From contig NZ_CP097253.1 of the NCBI RefSeq assembly GCF_023380025.1, positions 2,079,001-2,143,000 of the forward strand: 64,000 nt of DNA, read 5' to 3'. Shown in pieces: positions 1 to 9,037 of the stretch; position 1 is the first letter of the stretch, and each line of letters opens with the position of its first letter. This DNA is from Sphingomonas glaciei. GTDB lineage: Bacteria; Pseudomonadota; Alphaproteobacteria; Sphingomonadales; Sphingomonadaceae. A model generated the notes under the pieces. That model ran no database searches, was not told where the DNA came from, and worked only from the letters and a program-made list of their open reading frames with translations. The translations under genes and the position numbers were made by a program.

Positions 1-383
1 TGTGGCTCGGTGATCCCGCAAGCACTCCGTCGGGAAGATCCGTCCTTCTGATTCACGCGCGCGCTGATGAACGCGGCCCACCGCCTTCGGGAAGTATTCC
101 TACTTCGGTGCGCACCGCCGGCGGTTCGGACGAGCTTCTGAATCGGTTGCGCGAGACACTTCGTACTCTCTTGCCAGCGGCCGATATTGCGTTGCTAAAT
201 CGCCGACAAAGGGCAGCTCTTAGTAAAGCGGAACAGGCCTTGTCGGCGATACGCACGCACGACATCGTGATCGTCGCAGACCTGCTCCGCCAAGCACTCT
301 CCGCGTTAGATCGGCTGACCGGGCGAACCAGCACTGAAGACGTGCTTGACGGACTATTCACACGTTTCTGCCTTGGCAAATAA
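1..383 (+). CDS. mnmE: tRNA modification GTPase MnmE, C-terminal end only
   Basis: The reading frame is open from the first base and gives the last ~127 residues, so the gene begins before the window. MnmE works with MnmG to modify U34 of certain tRNAs at the wobble position. What remains is the end of the G domain and the C-terminal helical domain. The protein ends in FCLGK, which matches the family's C-terminal C-(I/L)-G-K motif; its cysteine is needed for the modification reaction. mnmG follows 55 bp downstream, as in many alphaproteobacteria. The identification rests on this terminal motif and the gene order. Confidence 0.9.
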   Translation, partial: WLGDPASTPSGRSVLLIHARADERGPPPSGSIPTSVRTAGGSDELLNRLRETLRTLLPAADIALLNRRQRAALSKAEQALSAIRTHDIVIVADLLRQALSALDRLTGRTSTEDVLDGLFTRFCLGK

Positions 384-385
384 TG

Positions 386-401
386 CGTTCCACGTGAAAC
401 A
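386..401. promoter_or_regulatory. parS-like site between mnmE and mnmG
   Basis: The 16 bases CGTTCCACGTGAAACA differ from the perfect parS palindrome TGTTTCACGTGAAACA at positions 1 and 5. The central CACGTG and the right half are intact. With the perfect site at 2123-2138 this would make a two-site centromere beside parAB. ParB binding is inferred. Confidence 0.7.
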
Positions 402-438
402 CCTCGCGAGGTAAGCCACGTTCCGCTAAGCGTGCGCC

Positions 439-2121
439 ATGTTTGATGTCGTGGTCATCGGGGCAGGCCATGCCGGGTGTGAAGCTGCTGCCGCCTCGGC
501 TCGATCGGGCGCTCGCACGGCGCTCTTGAGCTTCCAACCCCAAGATGCCGGGCAGATGAGCTGCAATCCCTCCATTGGGGGCGTCGGCAAAGGGCATCTC
601 GTTCGAGAGCTGGACGTCTTCGACGGCCTGATGGCGCGCGCTGCCGACGCCGCGGCAATACACCGCCGCATGCTCAATCGCAGCAAGGGCCCGGCGGTGT
701 GGGGACCACGGGTGCAAGCCGACCGAGCGCTCTACCGGCAAGCAATCGAAAAGCTCCTCGCAGATCAGGCGATCGAGCGCATCACCGGGGAAGCGATCGC
801 CCTCACGATCGATGCAGATGCGGTGACCGGGGTGCAGCTCGCTGACGGCACTGCGCTCTCTGCTCGCGCCGTCGTCATCGCCACCGGTACGTTTCTCGAC
901 GCCCGAATCTTCATCGGTGAGGAAAGCAGCGCGGCCGGGCGGGCGGGTGAGCGGGCAAGCCTTCGTCTCGCGCAGCAAGTGCGCGAGCTCGGGCTCGCCG
1001 CCAGGCGATTGAAGACCGGGACGCCGCCGCGCCTGGACGGGCGCACCATTGACTGGGCGGGGCTTGAAGAGCAACCCAGTGACCGGGAAGTATGGGCTTT
1101 CTCAGCTCATCCCGACCGGTTGCCCGGCGCCCCGCAACTTCGCTGCGCCATCACGCGGACGACCTCCCGCACTCATGACATCATCCGCGCTGCCGAGGGC
1201 CGTTCGCCGCTCTACTCGGGCGTGATCGAGGGGCGCGGCCCGCGCTATTGCCCGTCGATTGAGGACAAGGTGCGCCGGTTCGGCGATCGCGACGGTCATC
1301 AGATATTTCTCGAGCCGGAAGGCCTCGGCGATCCGCTGGTCTATCCGAACGGCATCTCGACTTCTATGCCGCGCGATGTCCAGCAGGCGTTTGTCCGCTC
1401 GATCCCGGGGCTAGAACGGGCTGAGATCGTTCGCCTTGGCTATGCCGTGGAGTATGAGCACGTCGATCCTCGTCGTCTCGGCAGCGACCTGCAGACGCGG
1501 GCGTTGGCTGGATTGTTCCTGGCCGGGCAGATCAATGGCACCACGGGTTACGAGGAAGCGGCTGCCCAGGGATTGGTGGCGGGTCTGAACGCGGCACGCT
1601 TTGCAGGGGGCACCGCCCCGATCCTGTTCGATCGTGCGAGCAGCTACATCGGCGTGATGATTGACGATCTGACCTTGCAGGGGGTGACCGAGCCGTATCG
1701 CATGATGACGGCGCGCGCGGAGTTTCGTCTGCACCTGCGCGCCGACAACGCGGTGACCCGGCTTGGCGAAGACGCGCTGGCCAGTGGCGCGCTGTCCCGT
1801 GCCCGTGCGGATGCGATCGGGAAGCATCTCGAGGCGCGGTCGGACCCGTCCTTCGCTTCGACCGAGGAGGGTGAGGCAGACGCCATGTACGCGCCCTATA
1901 TCGATCGGCAGCGGCGCGAGTGGAGCGCGGTCGAGCGCAGCCGCGCGGTGCGCATTCCGCACAACTTCGACTTTCGCAGCTTGGCAGGACTTTCGGCCGA
2001 GATGGCGGAGCGATTGGAGACCGCGCGTCCCGAGACCCTCGATCAAGCGTCTCGGATTCCGGGCATCACCCCCGCGGCGCTAACGGCGCTTTACGTTGGC
2101 ACTGCGCGCGCTGCAGCATGA
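439..2121 (+). CDS. mnmG: tRNA uridine-5-carboxymethylaminomethyl modification enzyme MnmG (GidA), short form
   Basis: This FAD-binding partner of MnmE installs the wobble uridine modification. The N-terminal dinucleotide fold GAGHAGCEAA is at residues 8-17. The family signature SCNPSIGGVGKGHLVRELD follows near residue 34 and TGTFLDARIFIGE near residue 150. The C-terminal MnmE-interaction domain is present, including RIPGITPAA near residue 540. At 560 aa it is about 60-70 residues shorter than E. coli MnmG. The loss maps to about residues 455-482, the helical stretch before the C-terminal domain. The stop overlaps the rsmG start (ATGA). Confidence 0.95.
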   Translation: MFDVVVIGAGHAGCEAAAASARSGARTALLSFQPQDAGQMSCNPSIGGVGKGHLVRELDVFDGLMARAADAAAIHRRMLNRSKGPAVWGPRVQADRALYRQAIEKLLADQAIERITGEAIALTIDADAVTGVQLADGTALSARAVVIATGTFLDARIFIGEESSAAGRAGERASLRLAQQVRELGLAARRLKTGTPPRLDGRTIDWAGLEEQPSDREVWAFSAHPDRLPGAPQLRCAITRTTSRTHDIIRAAEGRSPLYSGVIEGRGPRYCPSIEDKVRRFGDRDGHQIFLEPEGLGDPLVYPNGISTSMPRDVQQAFVRSIPGLERAEIVRLGYAVEYEHVDPRRLGSDLQTRALAGLFLAGQINGTTGYEEAAAQGLVAGLNAARFAGGTAPILFDRASSYIGVMIDDLTLQGVTEPYRMMTARAEFRLHLRADNAVTRLGEDALASGALSRARADAIGKHLEARSDPSFASTEEGEADAMYAPYIDRQRREWSAVERSRAVRIPHNFDFRSLAGLSAEMAERLETARPETLDQASRIPGITPAALTALYVGTARAAA

Positions 2122-2705
2122 CTGTTTCACGTGAAACACAGGTGCAACTGCAGCATTTCGTCGAGCTATTGCTGGCGGAGAATGAGCGCCAGAACCTCAT
2201 CAGCAAAGGCAGCGCAGATGCGGTCTGGAAACGTCATATCGACGATTCGCTGCAATTGCTCGACTTGGCGCCTGCCGGTGCCAATTGGCTGGATATCGGA
2301 AGCGGACCAGGCTTACCCGGCATCGTCCTTGCGATCGCAGGCGCGCGCAACGTGACTCTCGTCGAACCGCGACGTTTGCGAACCGATTTTCTCGAGCGTT
2401 GCCGTGACGCACTCGGGCTCGACAATGTTACCGTCATCACCGGCAAGGTCGAGCAGATCAATGGCAATTATGAGGTAATCACGGCGCGTGCCGTGGCATC
2501 GCTCGATCGCCTTTTCGCGATGGCGGCTCCCTTATTGCTACCAGGCGGACGATGGGTGCTGCCAAAGGGGCGAAGCGCGGAGAAGGAACTGGAAGAAGCG
2601 CGTGTCACGTGGCACGGTGAGTTCCGGCTGGTACCCAGCCGAACCGATCCCGATGCGCGCATTTTGCTGGCGCAAGGGGTCCGGCGAAGGGCGAGACGGG
2701 GATGA
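2118..2705 (+). CDS. rsmG: 16S rRNA (guanine-N7) methyltransferase RsmG (GidB)
   Basis: This SAM-dependent enzyme methylates G527 (E. coli numbering) of 16S rRNA. The SAM-binding loop DIGSGPGLPG is near residue 56, and ITARAVA and WVLPKGR motifs follow. The chosen ATG overlaps the mnmG stop by 4 nt (ATGA) and gives 195 aa, a normal length; a longer upstream reading would lie inside mnmG. Codons 2-7 (TVSRET) are written by a perfect parS palindrome, so the N-terminus may be constrained by centromere function. The gene ends in a 4-nt overlap with parA. Confidence 0.95.
   Translation: MTVSRETQVQLQHFVELLLAENERQNLISKGSADAVWKRHIDDSLQLLDLAPAGANWLDIGSGPGLPGIVLAIAGARNVTLVEPRRLRTDFLERCRDALGLDNVTVITGKVEQINGNYEVITARAVASLDRLFAMAAPLLLPGGRWVLPKGRSAEKELEEARVTWHGEFRLVPSRTDPDARILLAQGVRRRARRG
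2123..2138. promoter_or_regulatory. parS centromere site (perfect palindrome)
   Basis: TGTTTCACGTGAAACA is a perfect 16-bp inverted repeat, identical to the parS consensus bound by chromosomal ParB proteins. It lies inside the first codons of rsmG, about 560 bp upstream of parA. Confidence 0.93.
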
Positions 2706-3481
2706 TCAAGGTCGCGATTGCCAATCAGAAGGGCGGTGTGGGCAAGACCACGACCGCCATCAATCTGGCCACCGGCCTTGCCGCGATGGGCTGGAAAGTA
2801 CTGCTGATCGACCTTGACCCACAGGGTAATGCCTCGACAGGGCTCGGGATTGGCGCCCAGCAACGCACGCGCTCCTCCTACGAGGTTCTGATCGGGTCCG
2901 AAACGGTCGAGGCTTCGGTCTTGCCGACCCGTGTGCCGCGGCTTGACCTGCTGCCCGCGACCCAGGACTTGTCCGGAGCCGAAGTCGAGCTCGTAGAGCT
3001 GGAACGGCGCACCCATCGCCTGGCTGACGCGCTGGAGGCGGCGCCGGCGCGCTGGGACATTTGCCTGATCGACTGCCCGCCCTCGCTTGGCCTCCTGACC
3101 GTCAACGCGCTGATCGCCGCGCGTCACCTCATCGTGCCGCTGCAGTGCGAATTCTTTGCGCTGGAGGGACTTAGCCAGCTGCTGCAGACGGTCGAGCGGA
3201 TCCGCACCCGCTTCAACCCCGAGCTGTCGATCCTGGGTGTGGCACTGACCATGTTCGATCGCCGCAACCGCCTGTCGGCGCAGGTCGCCGAGGATGTTCG
3301 CGCCTGCCTCGGTGCGGCGGTGTTCGACACGGTGGTGCCGCGCAACGTGCGCCTGTCCGAGGCGCCCAGCCACGGCCTTCCCGCCCTTATCTACGATCTG
3401 CGCTGCTCGGGTTCGGCTGCCTATGTCGGCCTTGCCCGCGAGTTGATGGCACGACTTCCGGCACTGAAGGAGGCCGCATGA
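2702..3481 (+). CDS. parA: chromosome partitioning ATPase ParA (Soj)
   Basis: This Walker-type ATPase drives origin segregation together with ParB-parS. The deviant Walker A box KGGVGKTTTAINLA starts at residue 10 with the signature lysine, followed by LLIDLDPQGNAST (A') and LIDCPPSLGLLTVNAL (Walker B region). The length of 259 aa is typical of chromosomal ParA without an N-terminal DNA-binding domain. It overlaps rsmG by 4 nt upstream and parB by 4 nt downstream, which indicates translational coupling. Confidence 0.96.
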   Translation: MIKVAIANQKGGVGKTTTAINLATGLAAMGWKVLLIDLDPQGNASTGLGIGAQQRTRSSYEVLIGSETVEASVLPTRVPRLDLLPATQDLSGAEVELVELERRTHRLADALEAAPARWDICLIDCPPSLGLLTVNALIAARHLIVPLQCEFFALEGLSQLLQTVERIRTRFNPELSILGVALTMFDRRNRLSAQVAEDVRACLGAAVFDTVVPRNVRLSEAPSHGLPALIYDLRCSGSAAYVGLARELMARLPALKEAA

Positions 3482-4362
3482 ACCAGCAGGCACGGGGTCT
3501 CGGCCGAGGCCTTTCCGCACTTCTCGGCGATGTCGCCGTCGCCGCACCCGCCGGTAGCGCCGAAGGGGTGCGCGAGCTCGAGGTCGCGCTGATCAAGCCC
3601 AACCCGCGCCAGCCGCGCCGGGTGTTCGCGGAAGGACCGCTGGCCGAACTGGCGGAGTCGATCGCCGCGCGCGGTGTACTCCAGCCGATCCTGGTACGAC
3701 CAGGCGCGACCGCTGGGCACTATGAGATCGTGGCGGGGGAACGCCGCTGGCGTGCGGCCCAGCGTGCGCAACTGCACAGCATCCCTGCGATCGTCCGCAG
3801 CTTCGACGAGGCCGGGACCGCCGAGGTGGCGCTGATCGAGAATGTGCAGCGCGCCGATCTCGGGCCGCTGGAGGAAGCCGACGCTTATGCCGCGCTGGTC
3901 GAACGCTTTGGGCACAAGCCCGAGGAGGTCGGCAAGCTGGTCGGCAAGAGTCGCAGTCATGTCTCTAACCTGTTAAGATTGCGGGATCTTCCCGAAAGCG
4001 TCCGCGCTCATCTCGAGGCCGGGACGCTGACCATGGGCCATGCCCGCGCGATCGCTTCCTCGGCCGATGCCGAGCAATTGGCCGAGCAGATCGTCGCGCG
4101 CGGGCTGTCGGTGCGCCAGGCCGAAGCGCTGGCCCGCAAGCGCCGTCCGGGCATCGGCACCGACATGGCGCGGGGCAGTGCGCGGCTGGCGGCGGCAGCG
4201 CGCGACGCCGACCTGCTCGCGCTGGAGCGGCAATTGGGTGATCTGCTCGGCCTCAAGGTCTCGATCCAGCACAAGGGCGGTGCGGGTCAAGTGGCGGTTG
4301 CTTTCTCCAGCCTCGACCAGCTGGACCTGATCTGCCAGCGGCTGAGCGGCGAGCCGATCTAG
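3478..4362 (+). CDS. parB: chromosome partitioning protein ParB
   Basis: ParB is a parS-binding CTPase clamp. It starts with a basic RGLGRGLSALLGD segment of the kind ParA recognises. The CTP-binding motif AGERRWRAA is near residue 83, ENVQRADLGPLEEA near residue 121, and the parS-reading helix-turn-helix (EEVGKLVGKSRSHVSNLLRL) near residues 143-162. A C-terminal dimerisation region follows. Two parS-type sequences lie upstream in the same gene cluster. The stop is 7 bp from the convergent holA stop. Confidence 0.96.
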   Translation: MNQQARGLGRGLSALLGDVAVAAPAGSAEGVRELEVALIKPNPRQPRRVFAEGPLAELAESIAARGVLQPILVRPGATAGHYEIVAGERRWRAAQRAQLHSIPAIVRSFDEAGTAEVALIENVQRADLGPLEEADAYAALVERFGHKPEEVGKLVGKSRSHVSNLLRLRDLPESVRAHLEAGTLTMGHARAIASSADAEQLAEQIVARGLSVRQAEALARKRRPGIGTDMARGSARLAAAARDADLLALERQLGDLLGLKVSIQHKGGAGQVAVAFSSLDQLDLICQRLSGEPI

Positions 4363-4369
4363 CTCGTCG

Positions 4370-5383
4370 TCAGCGTCCGCCCGAGGCCGCTACCCGCGCC
4401 AATTGCATCAGGGTTTCGCCAAGCGCCGCCGCGGCCGGCACCGGCTGCAGCAGGATCTGGCGTTCGAGTTTCTGGACCCGCTGGAATGCTTCAGAAAGCT
4501 TAGGTGCGGTCCATCGCGGCAGGATCTGGCTGACGATCGGCTTATCACGCTGCCACACCGTCTGCGTGACCGAGCCGATCGGCTGCCCCTGCTCGACCCG
4601 GGCGCGGAGGGGCGCCAGCATCAGGAGGCGCCGCTGAAGCGCCCTGACAACGGGGATGGCATCCATCGCCGCGGCGTCCATCAGCGACAGTTCGGTCGCC
4701 AGGCCGGCGACATCCCCGGCCAGCGCAAGATCACCGGCGCGGCCATACTCCGCTTCGGCCTGGTCAATGCCCAACGCGTCCACCACTTCCTCGCCAAGAT
4801 CGAGCGGGTGCTCCGGCGAAGCGCCGGCATAAAGCGCGAATTTCTGCAGTTCCAGACGAGCGAGGATGAGGTCGCCGCCGGCTTCCTCGGCAATACGCTC
4901 GGCAAGCGCGGGGTCGACGATCAGACCTTCCTTGCGGGCGAGTTCGGTGACGGCGCCGCGTTGCTCGCGCGGGGTCTGCGCTTCGCAGGCGACGTGCAGG
5001 GCGGCCTTGTTGCCTTCCGCTAGCTTCAGCAGCCCGCTGGTCTTCTTGAGCGAACCGTTGGTGATCGCGACCGCCGGAGCCTCGATCTGCTCGAGCTCAA
5101 GCAAGGCTTCGACCGCGGGGCAAATCTCCTCTCCGGCCGGCTCGATCCACAGCAGCCGCGCGCCGCCGAACATCGGCAAGCTCGCCGCTTCGTCGGCAAG
5201 CCAGGCGGGATCAGACTTAAGCTGCGCGGCCGAGGCGGTGACCTTCTCGGCACTCAGCCCGTTCAGCAGGCGCTGGGCGAACAGCCGGCTGGCGGCATTG
5301 TCGGCGCCGCTGAAGAGGTAGAAGCGGTGCGACGGGTCCGGCTGGTCCAGGGCCGCGGCGGCCTTGTCCCGGCTGAGCTTCAC
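4370..5383 (-). CDS. holA: DNA polymerase III subunit delta HolA
   Basis: The delta subunit opens the sliding clamp within the clamp loader. The 337-aa protein has the family's N-terminal layout (FYLFSGADN near residue 22, then FGGARLLWIEPA) and a C-terminal collar domain. The GTG start overlaps the lptE stop (GTGA), and no better upstream start fits. The order leuS-lptE-holA is common in alphaproteobacteria and supports the call. It is the last gene of a minus-strand operon that converges on parB. Confidence 0.92.
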   Translation of the reverse strand: MKLSRDKAAAALDQPDPSHRFYLFSGADNAASRLFAQRLLNGLSAEKVTASAAQLKSDPAWLADEAASLPMFGGARLLWIEPAGEEICPAVEALLELEQIEAPAVAITNGSLKKTSGLLKLAEGNKAALHVACEAQTPREQRGAVTELARKEGLIVDPALAERIAEEAGGDLILARLELQKFALYAGASPEHPLDLGEEVVDALGIDQAEAEYGRAGDLALAGDVAGLATELSLMDAAAMDAIPVVRALQRRLLMLAPLRARVEQGQPIGSVTQTVWQRDKPIVSQILPRWTAPKLSEAFQRVQKLERQILLQPVPAAAALGETLMQLARVAASGGR

Positions 5384-5880
5384 CGCCGGCCCCCTCGCCC
5401 GGCGTAGAGGCCAAGGCGGGCGACGATTTGGTCGGCGACGACCTGCGCCAAGCGCTCGGCGGCGGTCTGCTCGGCGGCGAGGGTAGCGACGTCGGAGCTG
5501 ACCACGTCGATGCCCGCGTCGGAGCCGGCAGTGGCGTCAAGCACCACCTGGCCGGTGGCGTTGTCGACCAGCCGATAGCGGGCGCGGATCGTGCGCCGTT
5601 CGCGGGTGACCGCGGTGTCGCCGCGGATGCCGAAGCTGGTCAGGTCGTCGTCGACCTCCACCTCCAGGCGATAGCGCCGATCGCCCTGCGCTGGATCGCC
5701 CAAGCGGTCTGCGAGAGCGGCACGGAGCAGCCAGCCGACCCGGCCGCCGTCGATGGGCTGCACCGTCACCGACGACAGGAAGGTCGCGGTCGGACCGCTC
5801 GACCCGCCGCTGTAGACCGGCCGGAGCCCGCATCCCGAGGTCAGCGCCGCGACGGCTAGGAGGATTGCGAGGCGCTTCAC
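5380..5880 (-). CDS. lptE: LPS assembly lipoprotein LptE
   Basis: LptE plugs the LptD barrel in the outer membrane during lipopolysaccharide export. The GTG start overlapping the leuS stop gives 166 aa with a signal peptide and lipobox (LTSGC, lipidated Cys at about residue 17), followed by GLRPVYSGG, characteristic of alphaproteobacterial LptE. The remainder has the small alpha/beta sandwich pattern. Sequence identity to enterobacterial LptE would be low; position between leuS and holA strengthens the call. Confidence 0.88.
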   Translation of the reverse strand: MKRLAILLAVAALTSGCGLRPVYSGGSSGPTATFLSSVTVQPIDGGRVGWLLRAALADRLGDPAQGDRRYRLEVEVDDDLTSFGIRGDTAVTRERRTIRARYRLVDNATGQVVLDATAGSDAGIDVVSSDVATLAAEQTAAERLAQVVADQIVARLGLYAGRGGRR

Positions 5881-8384
5881 AGGACGATGTTCACCAGACG
5901 GTCGGGCACCACGATCACCTTCCTGGGCGCGCTGTCGCCCAGGAAGGCCGCTACCTTGTCGGCGCCGAGCGCCAGTCCCTGCAGGTCTTCGCGCGGAAGC
6001 CCGCGCGGCGCGTTCAGCGTGTGGCGCAGCTTGCCATTGACCTGCACCGCGATGGTGACTTCCTCGTCGACCAGCATTGCTGGATCGTGGCTCGGCCAAG
6101 GCTGGTCCACCACCATTCCTTCGCCGCCAAGGGCCGCCCAGGCTTCCTCAGCGAGGTGCGGGGCCATTGGAGCGATTAGCACCACGAGCGTGCGGATGGC
6201 GGCCGTCCGGTCGGCGGAAGGCGCGGCCTTTTCAACAGCGTTGACCAATTCATAGAGCGCTGCGACGGCCTTGTTGAACTGCAAGCTTTCCAGCGCCGCG
6301 CCTACGGCGGCGATCGCACGGTGGAGCTTGCGAGTCAGCGCGGCGTCATTGCCATCGGCCTGCGCCGGGGAGGTTGCCAGGCGCCACACCCGGTGGACGA
6401 AGCGCGAGGCGCCTTCGATACCGCCGATCGACCATTCTAGGTCGCGCTCGGGCGGTGAATCCGAGAGCATGAACCAGCGCACCGCGTCGGCGCCGTAGCG
6501 CTCGATGATCGAGTCCGGATCAACAACGTTCTTCTTCGACTTGGACATCTTCTCGACACGGCCGGTGCTGACAGGTTCGCCGCTTTCGATATGGGTCCAG
6601 TCGTCACCGTTGCGAGTGACCTGCTCGGGGCTGAGCCAGCTACCGTCGCCGGCGCGATAGGTTTCGTGGGTGACCATCCCCTGCGTGAAGAGACCCTTGA
6701 AGGGCTCCTTCACCGACAGGCGCCCGATCCGCTCCAGCGCGCGGGTCCAGAAGCGGGCGTAAAGCAGGTGAAGGATCGCATGCTCGACCCCGCCAATATA
6801 CTGGCCGACCGGCAGCCAGGCCTCGGCCTCGGCCCGGTCAAACGGCTTGTCGTCGGGCTGGGAGGCGAAGCGGATGAAATACCAGCTGCTGTCAACGAAG
6901 GTGTCGAGCGTGTCGGTCTCGCGCCGGGCCGCCGCGCTGCATTTGGGACAATCGACCTTGTTCCACGTGGAATGGCGGTCGAGCGGATTGCCGGGGACGT
7001 CGAAGCTGACGTCTTCGGGCAGCACGACAGGCAGCTGCGCCTTGGGTACCGGGACGGCACCGCAGGCGTCGCAGTGAATGATCGGGATCGGCGTGCCCCA
7101 GTAACGCTGGCGGCTGACACCCCAGTCACGCAGGCGGTATTGGGTCTTGCCCTGCCCCCAGCCGCCGGCTTCGGCGCGGCGGATGATCTCGGCTTTGGCC
7201 TCGTCGGTGGTCATGCCGTCGAGAAAACGGCTGTTGACCGCCACGCCGGGCGCGTTCTCGGCTTCGCTCAGTGGCGCATCGGCCCCGTCGACGCCTTGAG
7301 CCACGACGCGGGTGATCGGCAGGCCGTATTTAGTTGCGAATTCGAAGTCGCGCGCGTCGTGGCCGGGCACCCCGTAGAGCGCGCCGGTGCCGTAATCCAT
7401 CAGCACGAAGTTGGCTATCCACACCGGGAGCTGCCAGTCGGGGTTGAGCGGATGGGTAACGGTCAGACCGGTGTCGAATCCCAGCTTCTCCGCGGTCTCG
7501 ATCTCGGCCGCGGTGGTCCCGCCTTGCTTGGCCAGCGCGATGAAGTCGGCGACGTCCTGCCGCTCGGCGGCGAGCGCCTCGGCAATGGGATGACCGGGCG
7601 AAATGGCAAGGAAGCTGGCGCCGAAGATGGTGTCAGGCCGGGTGGTAAACACCTCGATGCTGCCGCCCTCGGGCCGTTCGAATCGGAACTGCAGCCCTCG
7701 GCTCTTGCCGATCCAGTTCTCCTGCATCAGTCGGACCTTGTCGGGCCACTGGTCGAGCGAACCGAGACCCTCGAGCAGCTCCTCGGCGAAGTCGGTGATC
7801 CGCAGGAACCACTGATTGAGCTTGCGCCGCTCGACCGGTGCGCCTGAGCGCCAGCCGCGGCCGTCGATCACCTGCTCGTTGGCGAGCACGGTCATGTCGA
7901 CCGGATCCCAGTTCACTTCCGATTCGCGGCGGAACACCAGGCCGGCCTCGAACAGATCGAGAAAAAGGGCTTGCTCGTGGCCGTAATAGTCTAATTCGCA
8001 GGTGGCGAGCTCGCGGCTCCAGTCGAGCGCAAAGCCGAGGCGCTTCAACTGGGCGCGCATCCCGGCGATGTTCTGGCGGGTCCAGTCCCCCGGATGCACC
8101 TTCTTTTCCATCGCCGCATTTTCGGCCGGCATGCCGAAGGCGTCCCACCCCATCGGGTGGAGCACTTCATACCCCTGCGCGCGGCGGAAGCGGGCCAGAA
8201 CGTCGCCCATGGTGTAGTTGCGGACGTGGCCCATGTGGATGCGTCCGCTGGGATACGGAAACATCTCCAGCACATAGGCCTTGGGCTTGGGGCTGGCGCT
8301 GTCGGCGCGGAAGCAGCCTGACGCCTCCCACCGCTCCTGCCAGCGGGCTTCGCTCGCCGCCGGATCGAAACGGTCGGTGGTCAT
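5877..8384 (-). CDS. leuS: leucyl-tRNA synthetase
   Basis: This class I synthetase charges tRNA-Leu. The HIGH region [19 protein letters not shown] is near residue 41 and KMSKS is intact ([14 protein letters not shown]) near residue 608. The CP1 editing domain lies between them with the TTRPDT editing motif. The length of 835 aa is somewhat short for the family. The gene starts 30 bp after the DUF3576 lipoprotein and overlaps lptE by 4 nt. A cognate tRNA-Leu(GAG) lies at 27.3 kb. Confidence 0.97.
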   Translation of the reverse strand: MTTDRFDPAASEARWQERWEASGCFRADSASPKPKAYVLEMFPYPSGRIHMGHVRNYTMGDVLARFRRAQGYEVLHPMGWDAFGMPAENAAMEKKVHPGDWTRQNIAGMRAQLKRLGFALDWSRELATCELDYYGHEQALFLDLFEAGLVFRRESEVNWDPVDMTVLANEQVIDGRGWRSGAPVERRKLNQWFLRITDFAEELLEGLGSLDQWPDKVRLMQENWIGKSRGLQFRFERPEGGSIEVFTTRPDTIFGASFLAISPGHPIAEALAAERQDVADFIALAKQGGTTAAEIETAEKLGFDTGLTVTHPLNPDWQLPVWIANFVLMDYGTGALYGVPGHDARDFEFATKYGLPITRVVAQGVDGADAPLSEAENAPGVAVNSRFLDGMTTDEAKAEIIRRAEAGGWGQGKTQYRLRDWGVSRQRYWGTPIPIIHCDACGAVPVPKAQLPVVLPEDVSFDVPGNPLDRHSTWNKVDCPKCSAAARRETDTLDTFVDSSWYFIRFASQPDDKPFDRAEAEAWLPVGQYIGGVEHAILHLLYARFWTRALERIGRLSVKEPFKGLFTQGMVTHETYRAGDGSWLSPEQVTRNGDDWTHIESGEPVSTGRVEKMSKSKKNVVDPDSIIERYGADAVRWFMLSDSPPERDLEWSIGGIEGASRFVHRVWRLATSPAQADGNDAALTRKLHRAIAAVGAALESLQFNKAVAALYELVNAVEKAAPSADRTAAIRTLVVLIAPMAPHLAEEAWAALGGEGMVVDQPWPSHDPAMLVDEEVTIAVQVNGKLRHTLNAPRGLPREDLQGLALGADKVAAFLGDSAPRKVIVVPDRLVNIVL
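6959..6974. promoter_or_regulatory. weak parS-like palindrome inside leuS
   Basis: TGTTCCACGTGGAATG matches the symmetric variant TGTTCCACGTGGAACA except for its last two bases. It lies about 4.8 kb from the perfect parS, within the range over which secondary sites occur. It may be a coding coincidence. Confidence 0.35.
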
Positions 8385-8414
8385 GCGGACTCCTTAGGGT
8401 TGGGAAACTGGTCC

Positions 8415-8846
8415 TCAGCCGCCGACGGCGGCGCGGCGGATGTCACGGGCGCGGGTGAGGATGATGTCCTCGAGCTTCTGGACGGTGGCGGCGGCGACCG
8501 GCGCATCGACCCATTGGCCGCTCTGGTTGACCTGGCGGCTGGCGGCGACGCGCAGGGCATCGGCGCGCAGGTCCTGGTCGAGGATCGAGACGGTCAGCTT
8601 GACCCGCTCGCCAGGCGAACTGGGATTGGCGTACCAGTCGGTGACGATCACCCCGCCATTGCTGTCGGCGGTGACCAGCGGCGCGAAGCTGAGCGTGTCG
8701 ATGGCGGCGCGCCACAAATAGCTGTTCACCCCGATGGCGGTGGTGCGCGACGGCGCGAGTTCGAGCGGGATGTCGCGATTGCGGCTGCAGCCGGCGGTCG
8801 CCAACAGGGTGGCCGACAGGAGAAGGGCGGCGAGCGAACGGCGCAT
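8415..8846 (-). CDS. DUF3576 family lipoprotein
   Basis: A 143-aa protein with an N-terminal signal peptide and lipobox (LLATAGC, Cys20). The mature part has the DUF3576 pattern: GVNSYLWRAAIDTLSF, GGVIVTDWYANP, KLTVSILD and a C-terminal helix carrying ARDIRRAA. The family is confined largely to alphaproteobacteria, is predicted to be envelope-attached and has no established function. It is the first gene of the DUF3576-leuS-lptE-holA cluster, and an LPS-assembly gene in the same operon fits an outer-membrane role. Confidence 0.85.
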   Translation of the reverse strand: MRRSLAALLLSATLLATAGCSRNRDIPLELAPSRTTAIGVNSYLWRAAIDTLSFAPLVTADSNGGVIVTDWYANPSSPGERVKLTVSILDQDLRADALRVAASRQVNQSGQWVDAPVAAATVQKLEDIILTRARDIRRAAVGG

Positions 8847-9037
8847 GGTTGGGCTTCCTGGGTGAAACGGTGAAAAGTGCGTCCCTTCGCTCTATAGAAG
8901 CTGCACCCTCCCCCGCAACCCGTTCCGGTTGACCGGCTTCTTGTGGATTCGATGTCACAGCGCGAGGGTAAACCAGGAAGCACGTGGAACATTCAGCTTC
9001 GCCAATCTATGTAGGGCTTGAAGGGATTTGGGCAGGC

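Noticed and set aside
6591..7847. 418-codon open frame opposite leuS
   Set aside because: The frame lies wholly inside leuS and has the composition of a GC-driven shadow frame.
8976..8991. parS-like half site (GCACGTGGAACA) before the barrel-like gene
   Set aside because: Only the right half matches; four left-half bases are wrong. Too weak to list as a site.
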